A stretch of DNA of 64,000 nucleotides from Candidatus Borkfalkia faecavium (GCA_019114755.1 DXEW01000025.1:1-64000); one strand, 5' to 3'; shown: positions 27,747 to 39,270, counted from the first letter of the stretch. Notes: generated from the sequence alone by a model not told the origin. Numbers and translations: made by a program.

Positions 27747-28430
27747 ATGATACGCACCATCTCTTCCATCCTCTTGCAGCTCGCCGTATGCGCCTGTGCG
27801 GCGGCGGGCGTCATCCTCACCACCCGCCTCGGCGGCGACTTCATGGCGGGGGCGACGGCGTTTTTGTTCTTCACCATCCAATCCAACCTGTGGATCGCCG
27901 CCGTCTGCCTGCTGTTTGCCGTATTGCAGGCCGTCAGCCTGTGCCGGCGGGAGTTCGCCCTGCCGCGGGCGTGCGCGACGCTCAAATACGTGTTCACCGT
28001 ATCCATCACCCTGACGGGCGCGGTGTTCTGCGCCGTGCTTGCCCCGACCATGCCCGGCTCCTTTTCGTCGGCGGCAAACGTGCTGACGCACGTCACCGTG
28101 CCCGCTCTGGCGATCGGCGACCTCTTCCTCTGCCGCGCCCCCGCGCCCCGCTACAAGGACTTCTGGTGGGCGCTGCTGCCACCCCTGTACTACGTCGGCT
28201 TTGCCGCCGTGGGGTATGTGTGCGGCTGGAACTTCGGCATGGGCAACAACTACCCCTACTTCTTCCTCAACTGGGGCTCGCCCGTGGGCGCCTTCGGCTT
28301 CGGCGGCGAGGGAGAATACTTCATGGGCTGCTTTTGGTGGATCTTGCTGCTGCTCCTGTTCATCTCCGCCCTGGCGCTCGGCTATATCGCCCTTTTGCGG
28401 CGGATGCAAAAAAGCGGCCTGCAGGGCTGA
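27747..28430 (+). CDS. Pr6Pr-like integral membrane protein
   Basis: A 227-aa protein with about six membrane helices. The FFTIQSNLWIA motif after helix 2, LTHVTVPALAIGDLFLC, and NYPYFFLNW near the C-terminus resemble the Pr6Pr/FAR-17a family of bacterial membrane proteins. Function is unknown. ATG at 27747 follows CGGAGAAAACC. It is monocistronic and converges on hpf. Confidence 0.75.
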   Translation: MIRTISSILLQLAVCACAAAGVILTTRLGGDFMAGATAFLFFTIQSNLWIAAVCLLFAVLQAVSLCRREFALPRACATLKYVFTVSITLTGAVFCAVLAPTMPGSFSSAANVLTHVTVPALAIGDLFLCRAPAPRYKDFWWALLPPLYYVGFAAVGYVCGWNFGMGNNYPYFFLNWGSPVGAFGFGGEGEYFMGCFWWILLLLLFISALALGYIALLRRMQKSGLQG

Positions 28431-28590
28431 ACGCCCGACCCCGAAAACCGCTCAAACAAATCGGATACGACGCGCCCGCCCAAACATAGCAAATACAACA
28501 CGCCCGCCGCAGGGAACAGCCGCCGCGGAACAGAACAAATTTCGGCGACCGCCGCAAGGGCGGGGCAAAAACGATATCGCGCACAAAATA

Positions 28591-28616
28591 CGCCCGCAGC
28601 TTTTTTGCTGCGGGCG
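28591..28616. terminator. Bidirectional terminator between Pr6Pr-like gene and hpf
   Basis: CGCCCGCAGC, a T-rich loop and GCTGCGGGCG, between convergent genes. A T-rich run follows in the plus direction (GTCTTT). Confidence 0.6.
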
Positions 28617-28679
28617 CGTCTTTATGCGTTTTTCTGTACTTTTATGTGAGCTTCTCTGTTTTCCCGCTCCTGTGTCCCG

Positions 28680-29213
28680 TCAAGCTTTCTTTTTGGGGAT
28701 GAGCAGGCCGACGTCGCCGCTGTCGCGCAGGTACACGACGCGCACTTCGCCCGTATCCGCATCCTGGAAGATGTAGAAGGTATGGCCGAGCAGGTCGAGC
28801 TGTTCTACCGCCTCTTCCGTGGTCATGGGCGTGAGTTCGAAGGTCTTGGTCTTGACCACGTTGCTGCTGTCTTCGGGGAGAAGCGCGTCAAAGAACAGCT
28901 GCTTTTCCACAAAGGCGTCCTTTTTCAGCTTGGCTTCGAGGCGGGTCTTGTGCTTGTAGATCTGCTTTTCGATCTTGGGAAGGACGGCGTCGATATTGTC
29001 GTAGAAGTTGTCGCCCGTCACCTCGCCGCGCACCATGTTTCCCTTATAATAGATGGTCACCTCCGTCTTTGCAAAGCGGCCTTCCTGCTTCAGATACACG
29101 GAGCAGACCGCGTCTTCGTCGAAATACTTGCCGAGGCGGGATACCTTTTTTTCCACCACGCCGACGAGTTTTTCGTTTGCCTTATAGTTCTTTTCGCTGA
29201 TTTCGATACGCAT
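28680..29213 (-). CDS. hpf: Ribosome hibernation promoting factor, long form
   Basis: A 177-aa protein that dimerises 70S ribosomes in stationary phase. The N-terminal domain (about 1-105) binds the decoding centre; the C-terminal domain (KTFELTPMTTEEAVEQLDLL, FYIFQDADTGEVRVVYLRDSG) drives 100S dimer formation and marks the long form of Firmicutes. TAAGGAGGGCATCTC precedes the ATG. It lies 143 bp after clpC on the same strand, another stress gene. Confidence 0.96.
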   Translation of the reverse strand: MRIEISEKNYKANEKLVGVVEKKVSRLGKYFDEDAVCSVYLKQEGRFAKTEVTIYYKGNMVRGEVTGDNFYDNIDAVLPKIEKQIYKHKTRLEAKLKKDAFVEKQLFFDALLPEDSSNVVKTKTFELTPMTTEEAVEQLDLLGHTFYIFQDADTGEVRVVYLRDSGDVGLLIPKKKA

Positions 29214-29356
29214 GAGATGCCCTCCTTATTTATATTTCCCCGGCGCCTTGGCGCCGTTTCAGCCTTTGCTGCCGAAAGAAAGATACGGGCCCGATGGAAC
29301 GCGGCCGGTATTTCCCTTCCTGTACGGGTGCAGACCCGCATTTTTCGCCCTACGGT

Positions 29357-31861
<2,505 letters not shown>

Positions 31862-31863
31862 TG

Positions 31864-32919
31864 TCAGATCTTGCTCCGTTTTTTGCCGCTCTCTTCGCTG
31901 CGGCGGACGCCCGCAAAGGTGTTGCGGCACTCGCGGGCGCGGTATACGTCGCGCTCGGCGGGCGTCAGTTCGACATCGGTAAATAAACTCAGATTGGCGG
32001 GGCGCATGGAAGAGATGAAGTCGTCCAGCCAGGAAAATTCGGAAATATCGAGAAAGCCCAGCGCCGCCCCCAGCTTGACGCTGGACGCGAGCTGCAAGAA
32101 CTCTGCATACGAGATGCGCTCGCAGTGCGAAAGGATCCCCACGGCGCGGCAGCATTCGTCTTTCAGGCCGATCGTATCGCCCGCCCGCAGGGCTTTACGT
32201 GCCTGCGATTCCAAACGGACGATCTCCAGCACGGCGCCCTGCACGTCTTCGAGGATCTGTTCTTCGCTGTAGCCGATGGTGACCTCGTTGCTGACCTGGT
32301 ACATGTAGCCCTCGGCGGCGCTCCCCTCCCCGTACACGCCGCGCACGGTGTGCCCCTTTTCCGCCACGGCGGCGACGAGCGGCTCGATCTTGTCCGTGCG
32401 GGTGAGCCCCGGAAGAAAGAGCATGACCGAGGCGCGCAGCCCCGTGCCGAGGTTGGTGGGGCAGGCGGTCAGATACCCGAGCTGCCCGTCAAAGGCGAAG
32501 GGCAGCGAGCGGGACAGCTCGTCGTCTACGGCGGAGATCTTTTTATAGGCCAGGGGCAGGTTGAGCCCGCGCAGGATGTACTGCTCGCGCAGGTGGTCCT
32601 CTTCGTTGACCATGATGGAGAACTTGCCGTGCGGCTCTTCCGCCTCTTCCTCGTCGATGAGGGCGGCGCCGAAGCTGCTCGCCACGAGGTCGGTGCTGAT
32701 GAGGTGGTCGTCACAGATGGCCTGGGCGACCTCCTCGGAAATTTCGTTCATATAATAGAGATTGAAGCTGCGCAGGCGGCTGGCTGCCCCCTGCACCATG
32801 CGGACGATCTCCCGCGCCTGCGCTTCGCTTTCCAAACGGTTGGGGAAGGGGTAACCGGCGAGGTTGCGCGCCAGCCGCACGCGGGTGGAGACGACCGTGC
32901 TCTCGATATTGTTAATCAT
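31864..32919 (-). CDS. mcsB: Protein arginine kinase McsB
   Basis: A 351-aa kinase of the phosphagen-kinase fold that phosphorylates arginines to mark proteins for ClpCP. Motifs: STRVRLARNL at residues 11-20, MVNEEDHLR and CPTNLGTGLRASVML. The start overlaps the mcsA end by eight bases, so the two are translated together; McsA activates McsB. Confidence 0.96.
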   Translation of the reverse strand: MINNIESTVVSTRVRLARNLAGYPFPNRLESEAQAREIVRMVQGAASRLRSFNLYYMNEISEEVAQAICDDHLISTDLVASSFGAALIDEEEAEEPHGKFSIMVNEEDHLREQYILRGLNLPLAYKKISAVDDELSRSLPFAFDGQLGYLTACPTNLGTGLRASVMLFLPGLTRTDKIEPLVAAVAEKGHTVRGVYGEGSAAEGYMYQVSNEVTIGYSEEQILEDVQGAVLEIVRLESQARKALRAGDTIGLKDECCRAVGILSHCERISYAEFLQLASSVKLGAALGFLDISEFSWLDDFISSMRPANLSLFTDVELTPAERDVYRARECRNTFAGVRRSEESGKKRSKI

Positions 32920-33382
32920 CCAAGCCTCCGTCGCCGTAGATGGAGCGGTTGAGCCGCCGCAGGGCGCGGTTGATGCTGTCTGCTTCCTTCATGCGCTTTT
33001 CGCGCAGGGCGCGCTCCAGTTCGCCGCGCAGGGCGCGCTGCTCGTCTAACAGGCGCAGCTGCCGCTCGTCGGAGAGGGGGCTCTTGCCCTCGTGCGCCGT
33101 GCTGCCCTGGATGCGCAGGATGACGGGCTCCATCTGCTCGCGGAATACGTCGTAACAGGCGGCGCAGCCCAACAGGCCGGTGCGGGCGTAGTCTTCCAGC
33201 GTGGTGCCGCAGACGGGGCAGCGCTCGGGCGCCTCTTGCTGCGGCTGCAAAACGGAGACGGTGAACTCGCCCCCCGCGCTGCACAGGCGCAGGAAGCAAT
33301 CGTCGCACAGGTACAGCTCCCTCTCCCCTTCGCGGCGGACAAGGCGCGTCGCCTGCTTTTTTTTGCAGTCTGAACAGAGCAT
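32912..33382 (-). CDS. mcsA: McsB activator McsA (UvrB/UvrC motif protein)
   Basis: A 156-aa protein with four CxxC pairs (CSDC, CDDC, CPVC, CAAC) that bind zinc and a C-terminal UVR-type helix pair (LLDEQRALRGELERALREKR). I chose ATG at 33380-33382, where GAGAGGG is well spaced and the protein starts directly with the first zinc motif. First gene of the operon. Confidence 0.93.
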   Translation of the reverse strand: MLCSDCKKKQATRLVRREGERELYLCDDCFLRLCSAGGEFTVSVLQPQQEAPERCPVCGTTLEDYARTGLLGCAACYDVFREQMEPVILRIQGSTAHEGKSPLSDERQLRLLDEQRALRGELERALREKRMKEADSINRALRRLNRSIYGDGGLDD

Positions 33383-33463
33383 CCGATCCCTCTCCCACAT
33401 TCCGCGGCGGAACTTGTCCGCCGTACGCCCCGCCTTTGCGGAAACGTATCATTTCTTGTTATT

Positions 33464-33492
33464 ATTATACCATGAACGGTAGCGTTTGTAAA
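33464..33492 (-). promoter_or_regulatory. mcsA-mcsB-clpC promoter
   Basis: On the minus strand TTTACA (33487-33492), a 17-bp spacer and TATAAT (33464-33469). I see no CtsR-type heptad repeat (GGTCAAA) or CIRCE element around it. Confidence 0.65.
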
Positions 33493-33561
33493 TGGTTTTT
33501 TCACTTTTTTTCTGCGCGGGCGCATCATCGGCGCGGGCGCTGTCGCGGTTTTGGGAGGGAA

Positions 33562-33695
33562 GGAAGAACAATGCGGCGCGTCTGTTTGTTCTTCCGAACA
33601 TAAAAACAAAAACACGGGCGCCCGCGGCAAATCGGAAGAACGCTGCGGCACGGCTGCTTGTTCTTCCAAACAAAAATATAAACGTGCGGGCGCCC
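33562..33695. repeat. 72-bp-period duplication between sigK and mcsA
   Basis: Copies starting at 33562 and 33634 share GGAAGAAC, then GCGGC, TTGTTCTTCC, AAACA and CGGGCGCCC. Each copy is an inverted repeat (GGAAGAAC ... GTTCTTCC). Together with the sigK tail copy, this fills most of the 385-bp gap without genes. Confidence 0.8.
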
Positions 33696-33729
33696 TTGCA
33701 GACGGCCGCGGCGGCCGAGGCGGGCTTAT

Positions 33730-33797
33730 GCTTACAGATAGTCGCGCCTGTCGAGGCGGGCCCCCGCTTACAGATAGTCGCGCCTGTCGAGGCGGGC
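33730..33797. repeat. Perfect second copy of the sigK 3' end
   Basis: 32 identical bases at 33730-33761 and 33766-33797 (period 36). The unit carries the gene's last codons and stop; the copy nearer to mcsA is outside the gene. Confidence 0.95.
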
Positions 33798-34466
33798 GCG
33801 CACCTTTTCGATGGCGCGCTTTTCGATGCGCGAGATGTACGAGCGGGAGATCTTCAAAAACGCCGCCACTTCGCGCTGGGGCATGGGCGCGCCCCCTTTC
33901 AGCCCATAGCGCAGGCACAGCACCGTGTATTCGCGCTCGCACAGCGTCTCTTCCAGCACGCGCATGAACTTTTCGTGCACGAGTTTGCCCTCTACCGCCC
34001 GGAACACCCCCTCTTCCTTTTCCGAAAGCAGGTCCATCAGCGTCAGTTCGTTCCCCTCCTTATCGACGCCGACGGGGTCGGAGAGGTAGGCGGTGCCGCG
34101 GTACTTTTTGTTGCTGCGGATGAGCATGAGGATCTCGTTTTCGATGCAGCGTGCCGTGTACGTGGCCAGCTGCGTGCCGCGGCCGGGGCGGTAGGTATCA
34201 ATCGCCTTGATCAGCCCGATGCTGCCAACCGAGATAAGATCGTCCGTCTCCGCCGCCCCGTTATATTTTTTGACGATGTGCGCCACCAGACGCATGTTGT
34301 GCCGCACCAGCTTATCTTTGGCGGCGCGGTCGCCCTCCTGCGCCAGGCGCAGGCACTCCGCCTCTTCGGCGGGCGGCAGAGGCTTGGGGAAGGAGCTCTT
34401 CCCCCCGACCGCCCCCGTAAAAAAGGTGATCTTGCCCAACAGCGCAAACAAAAAATCGAACAGCAT
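33768..34466 (-). CDS. sigK: RNA polymerase sporulation sigma factor SigK
   Basis: A 232-aa sigma-70 factor of the SigE/SigK group. A hydrophobic N-terminal pro-sequence (about 1-20, LFDFLFALLGKITFF) is followed by FPKPLPP, region 2 (RHNMRLVAHIVKKYNG; DLISVGSIGLIKAIDTY; TYTARCIENEILM) and region 4 with SRSYISRIEKRA. This is the mother-cell late sporulation factor, normally activated by removal of the pro-sequence. The gene is uninterrupted. A weak GGGGGGA ribosome site precedes the ATG. Confidence 0.92.
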   Translation of the reverse strand: MLFDFLFALLGKITFFTGAVGGKSSFPKPLPPAEEAECLRLAQEGDRAAKDKLVRHNMRLVAHIVKKYNGAAETDDLISVGSIGLIKAIDTYRPGRGTQLATYTARCIENEILMLIRSNKKYRGTAYLSDPVGVDKEGNELTLMDLLSEKEEGVFRAVEGKLVHEKFMRVLEETLCEREYTVLCLRYGLKGGAPMPQREVAAFLKISRSYISRIEKRAIEKVRARLDRRDYL

Positions 34467-34615
34467 GCCGCATTCCCCCCTATCCCTTTTCCGGTACCTC
34501 TACTATATGAAGGGAAATACTTGTACCATGCCGGTTATATTTTTTTGGAAGGAAAATGAGGACCGCGCAGGGGCAGCACCGCTGCACCTGCGCAGTCGAT
34601 CCGTCTCTTTCAAAC

Positions 34616-34830
34616 GTAGAATGTAAAGTGCAGAATGTAGAATTATGGACGGAAGAAAAGACATCTTTGAATGCGCCCTTAATTTTACATTTACCATTCT
34701 ACATTTACCATTTTTTTTGCCGTGTTCGGAACGGCTCACCATTCAAGACAAGATCCCTCCGTTTGGTCGCTGCGCTCCCTCGGTCGGGATGACAAAAGGG
34801 CGCGCGGCTTTGCCGCGCGCCCGATGAAAA
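34616..34830. repeat. MITE-like non-coding repeat element
   Basis: Two motifs typical of dispersed intergenic repeats occur together: an imperfect inverted repeat of GTAGAATGTAAA-type units (34616-34644 against 34681-34712), and GATCCCTCCG ... CGGTCGGGATGACA (34752-34793). A strong GC hairpin follows (GGGCGCGCGGCTTTGCCGCG, 34798-34822). No ORF is supported. The stretch 34467-34615 before it holds only a hairpin near 34561-34600. Confidence 0.55.
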
Positions 34831-34860
34831 CGCTTCCGTTTTTCTGCAAATGAAACATGT

Positions 34861-35000
34861 TCATTCTTCTGCAAACTTTTTCGCTGCCCGAAAGACTTGC
34901 GGACATACTCACTCTTCTGCAAGTGTTCTCGCTGCCCAAAGACTTGCGAAAAAACTCATTCTTCTACAAATTTTTTCACTGCCCGGTAGGTCTGCGGGCT
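34861..35000. repeat. Three copies of the mntR-like gene 3' end
   Basis: TCA(T/C)TCTTCT(G/A)CAA ... CGCTGCCC ... CTTGCG recurs at 34861, 34909 and 34956 (periods 48 and 47). The third is the real gene end. Each keeps the stop-codon complement TCA, and the two outer copies have drifted by several bases. Confidence 0.9.
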
Positions 35001-35315
35001 GATGAGGTGCTCCATGCGGCAGGCATCCGCTTCCGCAGTTTCCGCGTCCACCCCCAGCTTTACCCAAAAACGGGTGATGAGCTTGTGCTTTTCGTACACG
35101 GAAGAGGCGTACGCCTGCCCGCTTTCGGTGAGGCGGATGTGGTTGGCGGCGATCTCGATATATCCCTTTTGGGTGAGGATGCGCATCGCCTTGGTCACGG
35201 CGGGTTTAGAGACGCCCAGCTCGCGCGCCACGTCTACCGCGTGCACGTCTTTTTTTTCTGCGGAAAGGCGCAGTATCGCCTCCAGATAGTCTTCGCCCGA
35301 TTCGTTGTCGATCAC
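34956..35315 (-). CDS. DtxR/MntR family metal-dependent regulator
   Basis: A 119-aa regulator with the DtxR-type winged helix (SGEDYLEAILRLS; ELGVSKPAVTKAMRILTQKG) and a short metal-binding and dimer domain (EADACRMEHLIS). There is no SH3 domain, as in MntR. The start is GTG at 35313-35315, overlapping the marR stop (GTGA), with AGGAGG nine bases upstream. It is the last gene of the ABC-marR-mntR operon, which suggests metal-linked control of the exporter. Confidence 0.9.
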   Translation of the reverse strand: MIDNESGEDYLEAILRLSAEKKDVHAVDVARELGVSKPAVTKAMRILTQKGYIEIAANHIRLTESGQAYASSVYEKHKLITRFWVKLGVDAETAEADACRMEHLISPQTYRAVKKFVEE

Positions 35316-35767
35316 CTTTCGGCACCTCCTCTGTTTGTTTTTGCCTGTACCTGTTCTTCGTAAGACACGATCTTATCCAGAATGCGCGTCAGCTGCAGGA
35401 TATCTTCCTCGCCCAGCGCATCGACGTATGCCTCGAACAGGCGCAGGACGGCGGTATATTTTTCTTCTAAAAACGCCCTGCCTGCCTCGGTGCAGCGCAC
35501 GTCCATCTTGCGGCGGTCGCCCGCGGAGATATCCATCTCCACGAACCCCTTGCCGCGCAGCGAGCGCAGGATGTTTGCCGTGCGGGCGCGGCTGACTTTG
35601 AGTTCTTCGCTCAGCTGCGAAGGGGCGAGGGCGCCCTCCGCCTCGTTCAGGCAGTACAGCGCCGCGATCTCCCCTTCCACAAACTCGCGCAGACCGGCGA
35701 TGATGTCGAGCTTGGTCATGCGGCGGAGCTCGCGCATCAGGCCGTCGCGCAGCTGCGTTTTATCCAT
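35312..35767 (-). CDS. MarR family transcriptional regulator
   Basis: A 151-aa winged-helix regulator (LAPSQLSEELKVSRARTANILR, then the wing SAGDRRKMDVRCTEAG). GAGGGGAGGAGATACGC precedes the ATG. It lies 15 bp after the ABC permease and overlaps the mntR-like gene. Two palindromes in the 5' leader of this operon are good candidates for autoregulation. Confidence 0.9.
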   Translation of the reverse strand: MDKTQLRDGLMRELRRMTKLDIIAGLREFVEGEIAALYCLNEAEGALAPSQLSEELKVSRARTANILRSLRGKGFVEMDISAGDRRKMDVRCTEAGRAFLEEKYTAVLRLFEAYVDALGEEDILQLTRILDKIVSYEEQVQAKTNRGGAER

Positions 35768-35782
35768 GCGTATCTCCTCCCC

Positions 35783-38416
35783 TCATTCATTCGATTTCAG
35801 CGATTCCGCCATATCGATCTTGTTGAGCTTGATCAGCATAAATGCGTATACGATGACGGCGAACACGACCGTGAGCAGGAACGCCCACAGATAGCTCCAG
35901 CCGGCGATGACGCGGCCGAGCATCATGGTGACGCTGTCTACCCGCCCGATGATGAACAAGTGAAGCAGGAAGCCGAGCCCCAACCCCAGCAGCGCCCCCG
36001 CCAGGGTGAGGATGGCGCTTTCGCGGTAGATATACCCCGCGACCTCCGCACGGCGGTAACCGAGCACGCGCAGGGTGGCGATCTCGCGGCGGCGCTCGTC
36101 GATGTTGATGTTGGTCAAATTATACAGGACGATGGCTGCCAGCGCCCCGGCGCTTATCACCAGCACGGCGATGATCATGCCCATCGTCGATTCGAGGCCG
36201 GAGAAGGTATCCGCCGTGGTCTGCACGAATTCGACCGCGGATACGTTCACGGCGTCGGCGATTTCGTCCGCCGTGTTCCCTTCCAGGATGGCGCGCACTT
36301 CCTCTTCGTCGTCGGGAGATACGTCCGTCTTGACGAGGATGATATTGTGCGCGGGCAGGCTTTCGGCGTCAAATACCTGCAAATACTCCTCGGCGGAGAT
36401 ATACACGTTGTTGCCCGTGTAGTTTTCGCACACGGCGCCCACGGTGACGGTGCGCGTTTCGCCGCCCGAACGGTAGCGCAGCTCGTCGCCCGGTTCGATG
36501 CCGTAGACGTTGGCGATGTTTTCGGACAGGACGATGCCTTCGACCTCTTCTATATCGATTATAGCAGATTTTTCGCGTTCACGCAAGGAAACGAAGGGGG
36601 CAAATGCGTCTGCGTCTTCCACCACATACAGATCGACGCTCTCGCTGGAGCGGTTTTCGCCGCTGCCCATGATCAGCTGGCCGTTTTGGGTATATACGGA
36701 GAGGTGGCTGCCGTCGCCGCCGATAAAGTCGAGCAGGGCGCTGTTGCCGCTGGCGGAAAGGTCGCCCGTGTAGCTGACAGTGGCGTCGTAGCGGAGGATG
36801 TCGCCGAACTGCTTGTCGCTGACGGCGCAGATGGAGTCGTTGAGGCCGAAGCCGGTGAGGATGAGCGCCGTGCAGCCCATCACCGAGATGATGGTGAGCA
36901 GCATGTTCTTTTTATAGCGGAAGATATTGCGGATGGTCGCCTTCCACTTGAATTTGAGCGGCTTCCATAAAAAGCCGACGCGCTCGAGGAGGATGCGCTT
37001 GCCCGCCTTGGGCGCCTTGGGCTGCATGAGCACGGAAGGCCGCTCTTTGAGGGAGCGGTAGCACGCCGCCCAGGTGACGATGACCGTGCCCGCCAGCACG
37101 ATGACCAGCACCGCCAGCACGAACCAGGGGCTGAATCCCAGCCGCAGCGCAGGGAGCGTATACTGGGTGCCGTACGCCCGCCAGAAGATGGAGGGCAGCA
37201 GGCTGAAGCCGATGAGCGAGCCGAGCACGCTGCCGATGAGGCTCGCCAGGCAGCAGTAGATGAGGTATTTGGAGATGATGCGCCGCTTGCCGTAGCCGAG
37301 CGCCTTGAAGGTGCCGATCTGCATGCGGTCCTCTTCCACCATGCGCGTCATGGAAGTGAGCGCGACCAGCGCCGCCACGACGATGAAGAAGATGGGGAAG
37401 ACGCCGGCGATGTCCTGCACCTTTTCCACGTTCATATCGAAGCTGACGTAGCTGACGTTGGTGCTCTCCCTGTCGAGGAAGAGCCAGTCGACGGCGTCGG
37501 CGGAGATGCCCATATTGGAGAGGGCACTGCCGAAGCCCTTTTCTTCCGCCGCGGCGATGAGATCGGTAAATGGCTGCAGCTGCTCGCCTTCGATCGCTTC
37601 CAATTCTTCCAAACGGTCGGCGACGAAGTTCTGATAGGAATCGGTGAAGCGCTCGTGCTCTTCCGCCCCCGCAAACAGCACCCAGCAGTCGGTGTACTTG
37701 ATCTCGATGGTGCCCTCATAGCCGAGCAGGCCCGTGACCGCTTCGTTGTTCAAAGAGGAGAACAGCGTCGATTTTTGCAGGTCGTACAGCTGATCCGCCT
37801 CGCCGAAGAGCACGGTGCCGACCACGCCCGAACCGACGGCAGAGACTTCCCGCCCGTCGCCGTAGTAATAGTCGGGCGAGGAGACGATGCCCACCACCGT
37901 GACCGAATCGACCGCGTACACGTCCTGATAGGTGCCCGTGGCCGTCTTTAACCGGAAGGTGTCGCCCACTTCCACCTCGTCGAACACGGCGCTGCCGTGG
38001 ACGGCGACCACTTCGCCCGCCTGCCGCGGCCACTCCCCTTCCAACAGCTGCAATTTGTTGAGGTAGCCGCCGTCCGCAAAGTTTTCGATGCCGACAAGGC
38101 GCGCGGAGCGGTCGTTAGAGCCCTGCGAGGCGATGACGTCTGTAGAGATGACGGGCGTCACCCGCTCCACCCCGGAAAGGGCGGCGATGGCGTCCACGTT
38201 CTCCTGCGTGAGGCCGAAGGTCGCCTTGACGTCTACGTCGTAGGCGTCGTTTTCGATATAATAGCCGCTCATCGTGTCCTTCATGTCCGGCGTCGCCTGG
38301 ATGACGCCGATGAGGAAGCCGACGCCGAGAGCGATGATCGCCATAATGGCGATGAAGCGCCCGAAACTCGTCTTGAATCCCTTGGCGATATTTTTGCTGA
38401 ATTTTTTCATGCCCAT
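35783..38416 (-). CDS. ABC transporter permease, FtsX/MacB family
   Basis: An 877-aa permease. One N-terminal helix (about 18-38) is followed by a large extracytoplasmic domain, a first FtsX bundle (about 340-460), a second extracytoplasmic domain (about 510-740) and a second FtsX bundle (about 750-865). This two-FtsX layout is common in peptide or antibiotic exporters of Firmicutes. The ATPase gene lies directly upstream, 22 bp away. The substrate is unknown. Confidence 0.92.
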   Translation of the reverse strand: MGMKKFSKNIAKGFKTSFGRFIAIMAIIALGVGFLIGVIQATPDMKDTMSGYYIENDAYDVDVKATFGLTQENVDAIAALSGVERVTPVISTDVIASQGSNDRSARLVGIENFADGGYLNKLQLLEGEWPRQAGEVVAVHGSAVFDEVEVGDTFRLKTATGTYQDVYAVDSVTVVGIVSSPDYYYGDGREVSAVGSGVVGTVLFGEADQLYDLQKSTLFSSLNNEAVTGLLGYEGTIEIKYTDCWVLFAGAEEHERFTDSYQNFVADRLEELEAIEGEQLQPFTDLIAAAEEKGFGSALSNMGISADAVDWLFLDRESTNVSYVSFDMNVEKVQDIAGVFPIFFIVVAALVALTSMTRMVEEDRMQIGTFKALGYGKRRIISKYLIYCCLASLIGSVLGSLIGFSLLPSIFWRAYGTQYTLPALRLGFSPWFVLAVLVIVLAGTVIVTWAACYRSLKERPSVLMQPKAPKAGKRILLERVGFLWKPLKFKWKATIRNIFRYKKNMLLTIISVMGCTALILTGFGLNDSICAVSDKQFGDILRYDATVSYTGDLSASGNSALLDFIGGDGSHLSVYTQNGQLIMGSGENRSSESVDLYVVEDADAFAPFVSLREREKSAIIDIEEVEGIVLSENIANVYGIEPGDELRYRSGGETRTVTVGAVCENYTGNNVYISAEEYLQVFDAESLPAHNIILVKTDVSPDDEEEVRAILEGNTADEIADAVNVSAVEFVQTTADTFSGLESTMGMIIAVLVISAGALAAIVLYNLTNINIDERRREIATLRVLGYRRAEVAGYIYRESAILTLAGALLGLGLGFLLHLFIIGRVDSVTMMLGRVIAGWSYLWAFLLTVVFAVIVYAFMLIKLNKIDMAESLKSNE

Positions 38417-38437
38417 GCCCTCCTGCCGAAGAAGCCG

Positions 38438-39139
38438 TTACCACTCGATCTGCGAAACGTCTGCGGGGTGCTCGTTGACCTCTTCGGAAAAGACCTTGCC
38501 GTTTTTGATGTGGATGACGCGGTCTGCCATCTGCGTGATCGCCTGGTTGTGGGTGATGACGATGACCGTGCGCTCGTTGGTGCGGCAGACGTCGTGCAGC
38601 AGTTTTAAGATGCTCTTGCCCGTCTCGTAGTCGAGCGCGCCCGTCGGCTCGTCGCAGAGGAGCAGCTTGGGGTTTTTGGCGATGGCGCGGGCGATGGAGA
38701 CGCGCTGCTGCTCGCCGCCCGAAAGCTGGGCGGGGAAGTTATCCATGCGCTCGGCGAGGCCGACGTTTTTCAGCGTCTCTTCCGCGTCTAACGGGTCTTT
38801 GCAGATCTCGGCGGCGATCTCTACGTTCTCCTTCGCCGTCAGGTTCTGGATGAGGTTGTAAAACTGGAACACGAAGCCGACGTCATAGCGGCGGTAATCT
38901 GTCAGTTCCCGCTCTTTATAGGCGCTCACCTCGCTGCCGTCCACCAAAATTTTGCCGCTCGTCACCACGTCCATGCCGCCCAGCATGTTCAATACGGTGG
39001 TCTTGCCGGCGCCGCTGGGGCCGACGATGACGCAGAATTCGCCCTTTTCAATGGTGAAATCGACGCCGTTGGCGGCATAGATCTTGTTGGTGCCCATCGT
39101 GTACACCTTGCTCACGTCGTGAAATTCTACAAAGCTCAT
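38438..39139 (-). CDS. ABC transporter ATP-binding protein, MacB/LolD type
   Basis: A 233-aa ATPase: Walker [10 protein letters not shown], signature [14 protein letters not shown], Walker [13 protein letters not shown]. It is the partner of the FtsX permease. ATG at 39137-39139 follows GGGAGGTGCAT; an upstream in-frame extension has no ribosome site. First gene of the ATPase-permease-marR-mntR operon. Confidence 0.95.
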   Translation of the reverse strand: MSFVEFHDVSKVYTMGTNKIYAANGVDFTIEKGEFCVIVGPSGAGKTTVLNMLGGMDVVTSGKILVDGSEVSAYKERELTDYRRYDVGFVFQFYNLIQNLTAKENVEIAAEICKDPLDAEETLKNVGLAERMDNFPAQLSGGEQQRVSIARAIAKNPKLLLCDEPTGALDYETGKSILKLLHDVCRTNERTVIVITHNQAITQMADRVIHIKNGKVFSEEVNEHPADVSQIEW

Positions 39140-39181
39140 ATGCACCTCCCTGTCATGCGCGCGGCGGGGCGCGGATGACAA

Positions 39182-39225
39182 TGTCATACAATTTTATGAC
39201 AACAGTAGTAATAGTTTTTACTGCT
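39182..39225. promoter_or_regulatory. Two palindromic operators in the ABC-marR-mntR leader
   Basis: TGTCATACAATTTTATGACA (39182-39201) has perfect 7-bp arms. AGTAGTAA-N6-TTACTGCT (39204-39225) has one mismatch. Both lie between the predicted start point and the ATPase gene, where a bound repressor would block elongation or initiation. MarR or the DtxR-type regulator are the obvious candidates. Confidence 0.65.
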
Positions 39226-39241
39226 AATCATTTACGTCTCT

Positions 39242-39270
39242 ATTATATGCCAAAGCACACAAAATGTCAA
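39242..39270 (-). promoter_or_regulatory. ABC-marR-mntR operon promoter
   Basis: On the minus strand TTGACA (39265-39270), a 17-bp spacer and TATAAT (39242-39247); a perfect consensus. Confidence 0.8.

Noticed and set aside
34860..35000. mntR-like gene as a frameshifted longer gene
   Set aside because: The downstream matches are repeats of the gene end that include stop codons, not a continuing reading frame.
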